Counted from the first letter of the stretch, positions 7,858 to 15,746 are shown. The stretch is 64,000 bases of DNA from Anaerophaga thermohalophila DSM 12881 (GCF_000191885.1 NZ_AEWI01000001.1:124001-188000), one strand, 5' to 3'. Program-made: numbers and translations. Notes: generated by a model not told the origin, from the sequence alone.

Positions 7858-8340
7858 TTATGAGATTATTTTCTGTAATGTAATTCGCTGAATGACTTCC
7901 ACCCGATTTCGGTAAACTGCTTTGAATAAACCTCCCCCCCGGGGCTTGATAGGCTGCCAGCCTTGGTCGCAAAATAGGCGGTAATGCCATACTTCATTTT
8001 CGCGGCCCTCTTTGCTGTATGGAGGCTCGGCCCAAAGTAACTTCCTTTGCCACCCAAACAGCCCCGCAAGGACTTCATTGAGGGCCTTTCGGTTGCGGCC
8101 CCCGGGGAAAGATATTGACAAGTGATAGCACCTTTCATACTCGGGATTCTTCCACCACCCGCCAGAGTGATAGCCCGTGTCCCGGGTAAATACAATGATG
8201 CAATCATAGTGAGGGAGAAACCACCGGCAAGAGTTTAAATAGGTGTTCATCCCGTCGCCCGTAAAAATGCCTGTTTCCGCTGCTTGGCGTATCATTTTAA
8301 AGGCTTCCGCTTTCGGGAGGTTGTGATTGATAACGTTCAT
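7858..8340 (-). CDS. Phage protein of unknown function, 160 residues
   Basis: No family is recognised. The protein is rich in aromatic residues and Gly/Arg loops (TRDTGYHSGGWWKNPEYERCYHLSISFPGG), suggesting a compact beta-rich enzyme-like or nucleic-acid-binding fold. It lies between the HNH gene and the 53-residue gene in the same direction with short spacers. Confidence 0.6.
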   Translation of the reverse strand: MNVINHNLPKAEAFKMIRQAAETGIFTGDGMNTYLNSCRWFLPHYDCIIVFTRDTGYHSGGWWKNPEYERCYHLSISFPGGRNRKALNEVLAGLFGWQRKLLWAEPPYSKEGRENEVWHYRLFCDQGWQPIKPRGGGLFKAVYRNRVEVIQRITLQKIIS

Positions 8341-8354
8341 TCGGTTCGCTTTTA

Positions 8355-8690
8355 TTAAAATTTCAGTTTAAATTGGCCTTTTAGGCGTGCCTTGCGGCGC
8401 GTTTCCTGTCGATGCTTCATGTAGTATCTGTTGTAGCATCTTTGACAGAGAAAAGCCAAGTTTTCATTATCGCAATTCTCGGGGGTGTGGTCGAGGTGTG
8501 CAACGGTGCAAATTATTTTTATAGCGCCGTCCTCGTCTGGCAGACAAAGCTCCCGGGTCAGGCGGTGGATATATGAATGATTTACCACACCACACCACTC
8601 GCATTTGTCCCCGGCTCTTTCGCGTATCTTGGCTCTTATATCTGGCCAGTTATCCGGGTATCTGTTCCGGTTTTCTGGTTTTATTGGCAT
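8355..8690 (-). CDS. HNH endonuclease
   Basis: 111 residues with a zinc-bound HNH core: CEWCG near residue 33, AHLDHTPENCDNENLAFLC around 68-86 and CQRCYNR after it. The HLDH pair supplies catalytic His and metal-binding residues, and the four Cys hold a structural zinc. HNH nucleases often assist packaging in cos phages, but this one is distant from terminase and could be a general nuclease. Its leader carries the repeated ATTAAAAGATTnnAGCC element and a CCCCGGGG hairpin. Confidence 0.85.
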   Translation of the reverse strand: MPIKPENRNRYPDNWPDIRAKIRERAGDKCEWCGVVNHSYIHRLTRELCLPDEDGAIKIICTVAHLDHTPENCDNENLAFLCQRCYNRYYMKHRQETRRKARLKGQFKLKF

Positions 8691-8730
8691 ACATTAAAAG
8701 ATTAAAGCCACCCCGGGGAAGAGGGGCGGC
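8691..8730 (-). promoter_or_regulatory. Repeated leader element with GC-rich hairpin
   Basis: Upstream of the HNH start the plus strand reads attaaaagattaaagcc followed by ccccgggg. The same arrangement (attaaaagattttagcc, ccccgggc) stands before the YqaJ recombinase start at 15693. Possible mRNA-stability or translation-control element. Confidence 0.4.
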
Positions 8731-8781
8731 CAGTGATTAAATTACCATAAAATTTCCTTTCAGCTCGCCTTTGCTCCCTTT

Positions 8782-8964
8782 TTAGCGCTTAATAACCTTT
8801 TTACCAGCCCTTAAAACAATTTTTGAAAAGGTCTGTAAATTCTGTGAGGTTTTAACAAGATGGTCGCTGACCATTTCGATATAACCGAAAAGCACAATAA
8901 ACGCCAGCGCTGTAAATACGCCTGATTCGTGAATTATACCAGCCCCGGCGCCCACAACATGCAA
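8782..8964 (-). CDS. Small single-span membrane protein
   Basis: About 60 residues with one hydrophobic segment (GVFTALAFIVLFGYIEMV) and a basic C-terminus (RAGKKVIKR). There is no ATG before the membrane segment. The frame can only start at TTG 8964 or a nearby GTG, so the start is uncertain. Together with the 42-residue membrane protein just upstream it could be a holin-type pair, but this is a guess. Confidence 0.4.
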   Translation of the reverse strand: MHVVGAGAGIIHESGVFTALAFIVLFGYIEMVSDHLVKTSQNLQTFSKIVLRAGKKVIKR

Positions 8965-9003
8965 TATACCGCATGTCTTTTATCGTAGCTGTTAGCAACA
9001 AGG

Positions 9004-9132
9004 CTACTTAGCCATTATTAAGGCTATTTTCAGGATTGTACTTTCGATAACCTCTAACACAATCGTAATGAAAAAGGCAATACAAGCCCCAACTACAATA
9101 CCTTCCCATTTTTCTTTGATAAATTCTTTCAT
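9004..9132 (-). CDS. 42-residue membrane protein
   Basis: ATG 9132 to TAG 9004. The protein starts MKEFIKEKWEGIVVGACIAFF and is a single membrane span with a charged N-terminal helix. Unknown family, comparable to small phage membrane proteins of holin or exclusion type. Confidence 0.45.
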   Translation of the reverse strand: MKEFIKEKWEGIVVGACIAFFITIVLEVIESTILKIALIMAK

Positions 9133-9155
9133 AATTTCTTTGATTTACGGCCGCC

Positions 9156-9653
9156 TTACATTTTCATAAAGGTCATCCATATTGTTTGTGAATTTCGACC
9201 AGTTGTATGACCAAACAAAGGTTTTGCACTAATAACTTCAATTATTTTACTAACCTTTATCTGATTTTCATTCCATTTGAATATCAACACCCCGTTTGGT
9301 TTTAAGACGCGCATGCATTCGTCAAAACCGGCTTTTAAATCCGCTTCCCATGTAGGTAGTAAATATCCGTATTTTAAAGCCAGCCAACTTTTTTTGCCTA
9401 AAGACTTCAGATGTGGCGGGTCAAAAACTACAAGATTGAAGGTGTTATCATCAAAAGGCATATCAGTAAAATCCATCTTAATATCAGGGTTTATTTCCAA
9501 TGCCCTTCCATCACATAACGTATGCCTTTCAGTTCTTTTGTCAGCAAATAAAACATCTGGATTGTCTTTATCAAACCACATCATTTTGCTTCCACATGTA
9601 GCATCTAATATATTGCGGCCGACGCTATTTTTTATTTTTTTACTTTCGTTCAT
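9156..9653 (-). CDS. Phage SAM-dependent methyltransferase
   Basis: 165 residues. ILDATCGSKMMWF is the SAM-binding motif I, DFTDMPFDDNTFNLVVFDPPH carries the acidic loop and a DPPH catalytic motif IV, and MRVLKPNGVLIFKW is the following strand. This short family is frequent in phage early regions. Members are annotated as class I methyltransferases, and DPPH suggests an exocyclic-amino (N6-adenine type) DNA target. Target specificity cannot be read from the sequence. Confidence 0.75.
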   Translation of the reverse strand: MNESKKIKNSVGRNILDATCGSKMMWFDKDNPDVLFADKRTERHTLCDGRALEINPDIKMDFTDMPFDDNTFNLVVFDPPHLKSLGKKSWLALKYGYLLPTWEADLKAGFDECMRVLKPNGVLIFKWNENQIKVSKIIEVISAKPLFGHTTGRNSQTIWMTFMKM

Positions 9654-9703
9654 ACCTGAAAAATTTATTTAAAATCACGCCACGACGGCATATTGCTTAC
9701 ACG

Positions 9704-9790
9704 TTATAAACCATATTTATGCTCACATTCTATCTCCTGTTTTATTGTCATAGGTTTTGGACATGGTTCGTTACATCGTGGACAATACAT
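9704..9790 (-). CDS. Possible 28-residue zinc-ribbon microprotein
   Basis: MYCPRCNEPCPKPMT followed by an EIECEH segment: CxxC, then Cys spacings that could hold zinc. It is open between the methyltransferase and ssb genes, where nothing else codes. Short length makes it uncertain. The remaining bases up to 9950 show no other frame. Confidence 0.35.
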   Translation of the reverse strand: MYCPRCNEPCPKPMTIKQEIECEHKYGL

Positions 9791-9950
9791 AATTATAAGT
9801 TTTAATTTCTGGCTACTCTATTAGGTTTTCGCCACACCCTGTTTTATTTTTAATCGCATCAAAGTTTGTGCTATATTTCCACACGGCTCATATACATGTC
9901 TGTTGTGATGTATTAAACGACACCACAACATACACGCGGCACGTCATGTG

Positions 9951-10397
9951 CTAAAAGGGAAATCCATCCTCCCCGTCGCTGTTTGAAGCGGAATATCCGG
10001 GTTCATCGGGTGCCGGTGTTCGCGGTGTATTTGCCGTTGTGTTCTGGTCGCTGCCAGACCTGTTACCACCCCCGAGCATCCTCATGTTTTCAGCAATGAT
10101 TTCGGTAACATACCGGGTTTCGTTGTTTTTATCAGTGTAAGAACGTGTACGTATTTTGCCCTCAATCAATAGTTTGGAGCCTTTCCTTACCCACTGTTCA
10201 GCCACCGAGACAAGGCCGTTTGACAGCCTTATGTTGTGCCAGTGCGTCCGTTCTGGTATCTGCTTGCCGTCCCGGGTGGTAAACGCCCTTTCGGATGTTG
10301 CCAGCCGGAATCTTGCCGCCTTTCCGCCGTTGTCGAAGTTTGTTATCTCGGGGTCTGTGCCAACATTACCCACAATAATTATCTTGTTAAAACTCAT
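9951..10397 (-). CDS. ssb: Single-stranded DNA-binding protein
   Basis: 148 residues. The OB fold is plain: MSFNKIIIVGNVGTDPEI, ARFRLATSE, THWHNIRLSNGLVSVAEQWVRKGSKLLIEGKI, YVTEIIAENMRML. A flexible Gly/Ser/Asn/Pro tail ends in the acidic tip DGEDGFPF, which recruits repair and replication partners. It coats single-stranded phage DNA during replication and RecT-type recombination. A GC-rich hairpin lies just before the start. Confidence 0.95.
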   Translation of the reverse strand: MSFNKIIIVGNVGTDPEITNFDNGGKAARFRLATSERAFTTRDGKQIPERTHWHNIRLSNGLVSVAEQWVRKGSKLLIEGKIRTRSYTDKNNETRYVTEIIAENMRMLGGGNRSGSDQNTTANTPRTPAPDEPGYSASNSDGEDGFPF

Positions 10398-10447
10398 AAA
10401 AAAGTGATTTTTAAGGGACGCCGGGTCAGAGCCCGGGCCCGTGTTTA

Positions 10448-11164
10448 TTACTGTTCAATAATTACGATTTCATTGTTTGTGACTTCGTTAATCTTACGCA
10501 ATTCTTCATCAATAATTCGGTTTACTGATTCATCAAGGCGCTCCTGTGCATCCGGGGAGACGAGCTGAACATCAAAGGTGCTTGCGTTCACATAGATTTC
10601 GACCTTTATTTCCTCTTTATTTTCCCCTTTAAAGAGCGGAAGCAGGAGCGTTATTTCTGCCGGTATGTTATTGCTTATTACCTGTTGACTAATGGCGTAT
10701 CGCATTTCCCCCCGGTTATTGTCTGATTTTTCCAGCTCGTTTTTGGTTTTAACTTTTATATTTGACAGTTCACTTGCCAGTTTCATAGCTTCCGCCTTGT
10801 TTGGGAATGCGGCCCGGTTCATTTTGATAAACTCTGCCAGCTCCTTAGCGCCGTATTCAGTGCCGGTGTTGATGTTCCATTTTTCAAACTCAGGACTAAT
10901 CAATAGGCGCCCGGTGATCTTGGTTCTGTAGTAATTTCTTTCATCGCAAACCAGGCGAATTTCCCTGGCATCGCGATTTACCATTATATGGCTCCATTCC
11001 GGTCGGTATTCAGGTTGTTTATAGCGGTTTGCGAGGAAGCGAGAGACAGCGCTAATTGTCCCGCTCAAAATCAGCGGTTCTGGCTCTCTCAGTGGCAAGG
11101 CATCGCCTTTTCTGATTGTTACTTCGCCGTTTTCGCTTACAATGTTCATTTTAAATTCTTCCAT
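10448..11164 (-). CDS. Phage early protein of unknown function, 238 residues
   Basis: Soluble alpha/beta protein with NRDAREIRLVCDERNYYRTKITGRL in the first half, a helical EFIKMNRAAFPNKAEAMKLASELSNIKVKTKNELEK middle, and a beta-rich end (ITLLLPLFKGENKEE). The layout resembles conserved phage proteins encoded near ssb and recombination genes (some called DUF2303), but I cannot assign it firmly. It is preceded by a CCCCGG hairpin at 11174-11200. Confidence 0.6.
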   Translation of the reverse strand: MEEFKMNIVSENGEVTIRKGDALPLREPEPLILSGTISAVSRFLANRYKQPEYRPEWSHIMVNRDAREIRLVCDERNYYRTKITGRLLISPEFEKWNINTGTEYGAKELAEFIKMNRAAFPNKAEAMKLASELSNIKVKTKNELEKSDNNRGEMRYAISQQVISNNIPAEITLLLPLFKGENKEEIKVEIYVNASTFDVQLVSPDAQERLDESVNRIIDEELRKINEVTNNEIVIIEQ

Positions 11165-11169
11165 ATTGT

Positions 11170-11203
11170 TAAAAATTTAGGCCCCGGGGCTGGCCGGGGC
11201 GCT
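11170..11203 (-). promoter_or_regulatory. GC-rich intercistronic hairpin
   Basis: GCCCCGG / CCGGGGC form a 7-base-pair stem in an otherwise A/T-rich spacer, ending about 10 bases before the start at 11164. Comparable hairpins precede ssb (10415-10440), the HNH gene and the YqaJ gene. There is no T run, so it is not a simple terminator. Confidence 0.4.
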
Positions 11204-11212
11204 GGTTAAAAA

Positions 11213-11644
11213 TTATTCTTCGTCAAAAGTCCCGGTTCTTTGTGCTGTCATTATTGACAGCTGGCGCTCTTCCGGCATTAGTGGTCGCTTGGTAATGAAA
11301 GTACCATCCTCGGCGTAAATCTCCATCATTCCGGCCTCTTGGTCGTCCATCAGATATACTGTCCCGGTGGTGGTTATTGAGCCAAATTGAACGGCTTGCG
11401 CGGCTTCGTTTCTTTTTGCTTCGTTTTCCTTTATGCGGTCGCTGTATTCCTTTTTTATCTCTTTCAGCCTTTTCCGGTCGCGCTGAATGCTTATCGTGGT
11501 TTCGACCAGCTGTTTTTGATAGACCTTAATTTCATCTTCGCTGAGGGGCTTTTGGTACATTTCATCTTCCTTTACCGCATAGGCGTTGTCTTGAAGCATT
11601 GTTTTTCGCTGTGCCAATGGCACATCCTGAAATAGTGAACTCAT
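11213..11644 (-). CDS. Phage coiled-coil protein of unknown function
   Basis: 143 residues. Residues 35-80 form a charged coiled coil (EDEIKVYQKQLVETTISIQRDRKRLKEIKKEYSDRIKENEAKRNEA), followed by a small beta domain (TGTVYLMDDQEAGMMEIY). No family is recognised. The leader aacacacaaaacacacagaac before its ATG is almost the same as before the portal gene. Confidence 0.6.
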   Translation of the reverse strand: MSSLFQDVPLAQRKTMLQDNAYAVKEDEMYQKPLSEDEIKVYQKQLVETTISIQRDRKRLKEIKKEYSDRIKENEAKRNEAAQAVQFGSITTTGTVYLMDDQEAGMMEIYAEDGTFITKRPLMPEERQLSIMTAQRTGTFDEE

Positions 11645-11671
11645 GTTCTGTGTGTTTTGTGTGTTAAAAAA

Positions 11672-12118
11672 TTATACTGTTTGTGGTTTCATTGACTCTT
11701 TAAAGCCGGCGATATTTTTAACCGCGCTGATTGCTTTCAGCCATTGTTCATCGCTTGATATTGTTGCCGTTGCATTCACAAGGTCAAAAATGCGATCTGC
11801 CTCAATATCCATCAATTCTTCCGGGTCGTCGTGGTATGGGTCTGCTCTGATATACTTCCTAAATACTTCATTCAGTTCGTAACCAGCGCGAACGTATTTA
11901 TTCATAATCTGTTTGAGTTTGAAAGCCAGAGCCGGGTTGTCCCTGACCAGCGCCACATAACGCATTGTGACTTCCTGTAATACGATGATAAATGTTAAAT
12001 AAAGGTCAAGCCTCACTTCATCTGCCGGGGTCAATTGTTTACGCGGTCTTCTTTTTGCTCTTGCCGCCTTTCGGGCGGCCCTTTTTAATTTTTGTTCTCT
12101 TGTTAATTTCATTTGCAT
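11672..12118 (-). CDS. Phage protein of unknown function with very basic N-terminus
   Basis: 148 residues. The first 28 are lysine/arginine-rich (KRAARKAARAKRRPRK), the rest helical (YLTFIIVLQEVTMRYVALVRDNPALAFKLKQIM). The ATG start overlaps the preceding gene by 80 bases in another frame. A TTG at 12034, just after that gene's stop, is an alternative start that would remove the basic part. No family is recognised. Confidence 0.55.
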   Translation of the reverse strand: MQMKLTREQKLKRAARKAARAKRRPRKQLTPADEVRLDLYLTFIIVLQEVTMRYVALVRDNPALAFKLKQIMNKYVRAGYELNEVFRKYIRADPYHDDPEELMDIEADRIFDLVNATATISSDEQWLKAISAVKNIAGFKESMKPQTV

Positions 12119-12404
12119 TTAAATTTAAAATTGTCTCCAGTTTTTTTGCACTTATTCGGTGTTTGCGGCTGACCAGCTTAACAAGGGATTTTAGCTTTTT
12201 GCTATCCCATTTCGGTCGCTCTCTGTTAAACTCTTCGCAAGCTATCGCGACGCGCCTCACTGATTCCGGCGTCGGCCGGACTCCGCATAACTCATACTCT
12301 CCGAAATGGTCAGGCCCTTTTGATGCGTAATGTTGGCCTCTTCCATACTCCGGGGAAAATGTGATTAATTGCCCGTTTCTTTGGTGATAAATCAAATCAT
12401 TCAT
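12039..12404 (-). CDS. Phage protein of unknown function, 121 residues
   Basis: The central part (RPTPESVRRVAIACEEFNRERPKWDSKKLKSLVKLVSRKHRISAKKLETIL) is helical and resembles a small HTH. The end is strongly basic (KIKKGRPKGGKSKKKTA), suggesting nucleic-acid binding. Its start overlaps the stop of the DnaC-like ATPase gene by 4 bases, so it may act in replication. No named family. Confidence 0.55.
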   Translation of the reverse strand: MNDLIYHQRNGQLITFSPEYGRGQHYASKGPDHFGEYELCGVRPTPESVRRVAIACEEFNRERPKWDSKKLKSLVKLVSRKHRISAKKLETILNLNANEINKRTKIKKGRPKGGKSKKKTA

Positions 12405-13066
12405 CGCTTTGAATCTCCTTTTAAGAAAATGATATTGTAAAACTTAAATCGGTCGGCAAGACGGCCGTATTCATCGTCAAAATACTCGATAAGCTGCTTC
12501 GGGGTGAGATTCGTTGTTAGGTGGGTAAACTTTCGGCGCTGTTCCCAAATTTCAGTCCGGGCATGCAAAAAATCTTCGATTAGGATTTTCGTATCTGTCC
12601 CGAAATGGGTGTGTGTTTTCAGCCCGATGTCGTTCAAACAAATGTTTACCGGGTTGCCCTCAAAGGTTCGGGAGTTTTCTTCGTTGTAGGTGTATCGGTC
12701 GAGGTGGTTGTTAATCTTGTAATAATTCACCATTTGCGTAACGGATAAATTTGCATATCCACGAGGGTTTCGTGTGCGTTTGAGGTATTCCTCAAAAACC
12801 CGCATCAGAAAGGTTTTTCCAACGCCGACTTTGCCGCAAATGATTAAATTTTTGTGAATCTTGTATTGCTTTTCAGGCATAACCTGTTCAGCCTCCCGGA
12901 GCCCGTTAAAATAATACAGAAGGAAGCGAAGAATTTCGCCGTTTTCGCCTATCTCAAAGGTCTTTCCCTCCGGGGCCAGCAATTCATTTGCTATTTCAAC
13001 AAGTAAGTTAGAATGATACGCATAAGCGCGGGAGTTTCTGTCGTCATTGTAAACTTCAATTTCCAT
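12401..13066 (-). CDS. DnaC/IstB-like ATPase, probable helicase loader
   Basis: 221 residues from ATG 13066 (MEIEVYNDD). An in-frame ATG at 13105 would place the start inside the operator at 13098-13114, so the downstream start is preferred. LIICGKVGVGKTFLMRVFEEYL is Walker A, NICLNDIGL is Walker B, and FTHLTTNLTPKQL is sensor I. Together with YGRLADRFKFYNIIFLKGDSKR, these are the hallmarks of DnaC-type loaders that place the replicative helicase at the phage origin. A repressor-type operator stands 32 bases upstream. Confidence 0.85.
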   Translation of the reverse strand: MEIEVYNDDRNSRAYAYHSNLLVEIANELLAPEGKTFEIGENGEILRFLLYYFNGLREAEQVMPEKQYKIHKNLIICGKVGVGKTFLMRVFEEYLKRTRNPRGYANLSVTQMVNYYKINNHLDRYTYNEENSRTFEGNPVNICLNDIGLKTHTHFGTDTKILIEDFLHARTEIWEQRRKFTHLTTNLTPKQLIEYFDDEYGRLADRFKFYNIIFLKGDSKR

Positions 13067-13097
13067 AAAAACCCATTTTCGTTTTGCGCTGGCAAAT

Positions 13098-13114
13098 ATA
13101 AACAAAATGTTTAT
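13098..13114. promoter_or_regulatory. Operator 2, ATAAACA-N3-TGTTTAT
   Basis: Perfect inverted repeat ATAAACA-aaa-TGTTTAT, identical in both arms and in spacing to the centre of the palindrome in the switch region (17682-17698). It is placed 32 bases before the helicase-loader start, where bound repressor would block transcription of the replication genes. Confidence 0.65.
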
Positions 13115-13294
13115 TTAAAACCCCCGGGATGCTTATTTTTTATTAGCAACTCTGTTTATATCAAAAAACGTTTTAAGGGATGTATTTTGCTTTAAAAAGA
13201 AATAATGCGAAGATTTGCCCGGGATAGTATATTTAATCGCTTTAATAACCCTGTAAAGCTCAAAAAAAAGCAAGTCCCGGCCCGGTTTTGATTT

Positions 13295-13999
13295 TTAATT
13301 AAAGGGGTTTGTTTCGTAATCTGCATCAGAAGGAGGAGAAAGTGGGCCAGAGGCGCCGCCCTGTTTTTTAGGGCCCGGGGGGCTGTCTTTTTCCCATGTC
13401 CGAACGGCTGCTTTCCAGTCTTTCATTTTGTTTTTGCCGACCATCCAGCCCTTTGATTGGTAAAAGTCGTGCCAGCGCTTAGGGTCAACGTTATTATTCC
13501 GCTCTTTGCAATACGCGATAACTTCATCCAGTGAGGGAGGGGTAAAAGTGCGCGATTTTTTTCGCGCGCCCCCTATACTATCTTCTTTCTTTCTTTCATT
13601 CTTTTCATTCTTGTTTGTTGCCCCTGCTGTGCCCTCGCTGTGCCCCTGCTGTGCCCCTGCTTTGCCCTCTTCTGTGCCCTCTTTTTCTTCGCGGGCCTGA
13701 TAATCCTCATATTTACAGACAGTTATCTTTGTCCAAGCCTTGCCCCTTTGTGTGCCCAATTCTCCGGTTTTTTCTAATTTTTTTATAGAGTTTCTAACTT
13801 GTTTTATTGACAGCCCGGTTTCCTCTGCCAGCTTTGAAAGAGACGTTATTAAACTCCCTGTTTCAATCATCTCCCCGCGCCATTTCTTCGGGGCGTGGTT
13901 GGCCCGTAAAAGCACATGAATAAACAGAACCTTTACCGGCAAGTCATCATACCATTCCCACTCCAAGAGTGAGCGGTGCATTTTAATCCATCCGTCCAT
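13295..13999 (-). CDS. Phage replication initiation protein (replisome organiser type)
   Basis: 234 residues. The N-terminal half is a winged helix (MHRSLLEWEWYDDLPVKVLFIHVLLRANH ... LSKLAEETGLSIKQVRNSIKKLEKTGEL), as in phage O-like and DnaD-like initiators. A low-complexity Gly/Glu/Ala/Gln linker encoded by short GC-rich tandem units (about 13610-13685) follows. The C-terminus (PSLDEVIAYCKERN, FYQSKGWMVGKNKMKDWKAAVRTWE) is the conserved tail found in replisome organisers. It probably binds the phage origin and recruits the loader encoded next. An operator-like palindrome touches its leader. Confidence 0.8.
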   Translation of the reverse strand: MDGWIKMHRSLLEWEWYDDLPVKVLFIHVLLRANHAPKKWRGEMIETGSLITSLSKLAEETGLSIKQVRNSIKKLEKTGELGTQRGKAWTKITVCKYEDYQAREEKEGTEEGKAGAQQGHSEGTAGATNKNEKNERKKEDSIGGARKKSRTFTPPSLDEVIAYCKERNNNVDPKRWHDFYQSKGWMVGKNKMKDWKAAVRTWEKDSPPGPKKQGGASGPLSPPSDADYETNPFN

Positions 14000-14001
14000 A
14001 A

Positions 14002-14018
14002 ATAACCAAATTGTTTAT
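14002..14018. promoter_or_regulatory. Operator-like site, one mismatch to ATAAACA-N3-TGTTTAT
   Basis: Reads ATAACCA-aat-TGTTTAT. It keeps the 3-base spacer and 13 of 14 arm positions and sits 3 bases upstream of the replication initiator ATG. Binding here could block translation-proximal transcription, but chance in an A/T-rich spacer is possible. Confidence 0.4.
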
Positions 14019-14056
14019 ATCGCGAATTACGTCAATTCTTCCTGTTTGTTAAAATA

Positions 14057-14680
14057 TCAATCCATTTTCGCCAGCTCTTCGCGCAACCAGAGGGCCCCTT
14101 TGTGAGTTAATTTCGTTGTGTATGCAATTCTCTGTTTCTCTTCCGGGGTGTGCCTGTCGCCCCGGAAAGGCGCCGTTTCCACCACAAAGAAACCGCTCTT
14201 CAGATACCGTTGATATGGTATATTGTTGGGCTGTAAAAACCGCTTTTCTCTGAGCTTTTTGATTAAGGTATTGCGGCCAAGGCGGAACTCCCGGAAGTAG
14301 ATTTTTGCGAAGTCTCCAAATGTTATATATCTCCCGGGCGTTGATACCTCCGCCGGCTGGTAAACTCTCTTCACTGGCTTTTCTGTTTTCCCCGGGAGGG
14401 GGAGCCTGCCAGCCGGGCCCGGGGGGAGGTGTTGGGCCAGGAGTTTTAGCCCTGCGGGATTAATGCTAACGTGTGTTTTCACTTTTCCCAGAATATTGAA
14501 AAACTGCTCAATAACCACCGGCGCCGGCTCACTGTCATACATACCGGCCAGAAACCCCTTGTGCTGAATGGTGGTTACCTCACTGAGTTTTGAAAGGTTC
14601 CTGATTGCCTCTTCAATGCTTTCGTTTTTCATCCCGGTTATTTCAGCGATTTCCCGGGACGTAAGTGTTTTACTTTTCAT
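14057..14680 (-). CDS. Phage antirepressor with KilAC (ANT) domain
   Basis: 207 residues. The N-terminus is a Rha/HTH-like region (TLTSREIAEITGMKNESIEEAIRNLSK). The C-terminal 90 residues (RYITFGDFAKIYFREFRLGRNTLIKKLREKRFL, then IPYQRYLKSGFFVVE and TTKLTHKGALWLREEL) match the KilAC domain of phage antirepressors, which counteract the repressor during induction. The gene sits between recombination and replication genes. Confidence 0.85.
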   Translation of the reverse strand: MKSKTLTSREIAEITGMKNESIEEAIRNLSKLSEVTTIQHKGFLAGMYDSEPAPVVIEQFFNILGKVKTHVSINPAGLKLLAQHLPPGPAGRLPLPGKTEKPVKRVYQPAEVSTPGRYITFGDFAKIYFREFRLGRNTLIKKLREKRFLQPNNIPYQRYLKSGFFVVETAPFRGDRHTPEEKQRIAYTTKLTHKGALWLREELAKMD

Positions 14681-14704
14681 CGCTTGAATTATTTATTAAT
14701 CAAG

Positions 14705-14733
14705 AAAAAAGGCGCCGTAATTGGCGCCCTTTG
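14705..14733 (-). terminator. Terminator after the recombinase gene
   Basis: On the minus strand AAAGGGCGCC-aattac-GGCGCCTTTTTT: a 6-base-pair GC stem flanked by A/T pairs and a T run, 10 bases after the YqaJ stop. Confidence 0.75.
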
Positions 14734-14742
14734 TGAGAATGT

Positions 14743-15693
14743 TTATTTCAGCAAGAAGCGCCGAGATGGTGTCGATTCTTTCGTATATTGCTTCCACAAC
14801 TCCGGCTGGTCTGCTTTAAATGATTTTTCATCAAATCGAAGGGATGCTTTAGGGGCTTTCCATGTCGCAATTTTTCGCCCGGCATATTCCATCGCCTCAG
14901 CGTCGCCAAAGCCCATTTTCAGGGTTTCTTCCAGTTCCTTTTTCCGGGTCTCCAGTTCTTTCATCTGGGCTTTTAAACCGGTCAACTCTTCATAGGCTTT
15001 CAGGTGCGTTTCTGTTGCCTCAATAACCTTTCCATCAGTATGTTTAAAATATTTCAGAGCCACGTCGCCAGCGTTAATTGGCTCCGGCTCTTTCTTGCCT
15101 ATAATGTTATCAACCCAAAATTTATCCACCTCCTCAATCATCCATCCGTAAAACTCAGGGTCAAAAGCAAACTCGGCATATCCGAAATCAGTGCCAGTAA
15201 CAAGCCACGCCAAAGCGCCCTGCTCCATTTCAGCCGTCCCCAATTGATATTGAAGCTGGCAAAACCAAGTTTTAGGAAGGTCGTCCGGGTCAATAGGCAT
15301 CCGGGTTGTCTTGCATTCAAGAATACCTTTTTGCTTCCAATCCCGGGTATTTTTCGTTGCTCCATCCAGCCAATATGTCCGGTCGGGCGATACCCTACGG
15401 TGTTGATGTTCTTTGTTGATAAACAGCCAGTCCCCTGCGCTGGCCTTAATTACCTCTTTACCTGTTTCATACTCCCACATCTGAGAAACGGCGTCCTCGA
15501 GGTAATGGCCCGCCCGCATTGCGAAATTCATCTCCTTCGGAGGGTCAATGCCGAGCTTGCGGCGCCAAAGCTGGTAAGGGGTTTCCCATTTGTTTACGCC
15601 TAAAATTGTGCCCACCTCTGAGCTTCCAATGCCTTTCTCGCGGTGTTTCAACCATTCGTTTCTGTCTTTCGGTCTGAGGATTATTGTTGCCAT
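14743..15693 (-). CDS. YqaJ-family viral recombinase exonuclease
   Basis: 316 residues. GIGSSEVGTILGVNKWETPYQLWRRKLG, RAGHYLEDAV and SPDRTYWL followed by GILECKTTR give the lambda-exonuclease-like PD-(D/E)XK active site (Asp of SPD, Glu-Cys-Lys). A C-terminal coiled coil (KAQMKELETRKKELEETLKMG) is usual. It resects double-strand ends to give 3' overhangs on which the RecT annealase encoded just upstream acts, so the two form a phage two-component recombination system. Confidence 0.92.
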   Translation of the reverse strand: MATIILRPKDRNEWLKHREKGIGSSEVGTILGVNKWETPYQLWRRKLGIDPPKEMNFAMRAGHYLEDAVSQMWEYETGKEVIKASAGDWLFINKEHQHRRVSPDRTYWLDGATKNTRDWKQKGILECKTTRMPIDPDDLPKTWFCQLQYQLGTAEMEQGALAWLVTGTDFGYAEFAFDPEFYGWMIEEVDKFWVDNIIGKKEPEPINAGDVALKYFKHTDGKVIEATETHLKAYEELTGLKAQMKELETRKKELEETLKMGFGDAEAMEYAGRKIATWKAPKASLRFDEKSFKADQPELWKQYTKESTPSRRFLLK

Positions 15694-15732
15694 AATTAAA
15701 AGATTTTAGCCCCGGGCCAGAGCCGCCCGGGG
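15694..15732 (-). promoter_or_regulatory. Repeated leader element with 8-bp GC hairpin before YqaJ gene
   Basis: CCCCGGGC (15710-15717) pairs perfectly with GCCCGGGG (15725-15732). The adjoining attaaaagattttagcc is shared with the HNH leader. It lies between the recT stop and the YqaJ start and may adjust the relative output of the two. Confidence 0.45.
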
Positions 15733-15746
15733 GAGTGTGTTAATGA

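Noticed and set aside
7866-8207. Alternative 113-residue frame inside the 160-residue phage gene
   Set aside because: It overlaps almost completely in another frame, starts internally and lacks the neighbour spacing seen for 7858-8340.
13600-13690. Tandem gtgcccctgct units suggestive of a repeat array
   Set aside because: They lie inside the replication initiator gene and encode its low-complexity Gly/Ala/Gln linker. There are no spacers, so this is not CRISPR.
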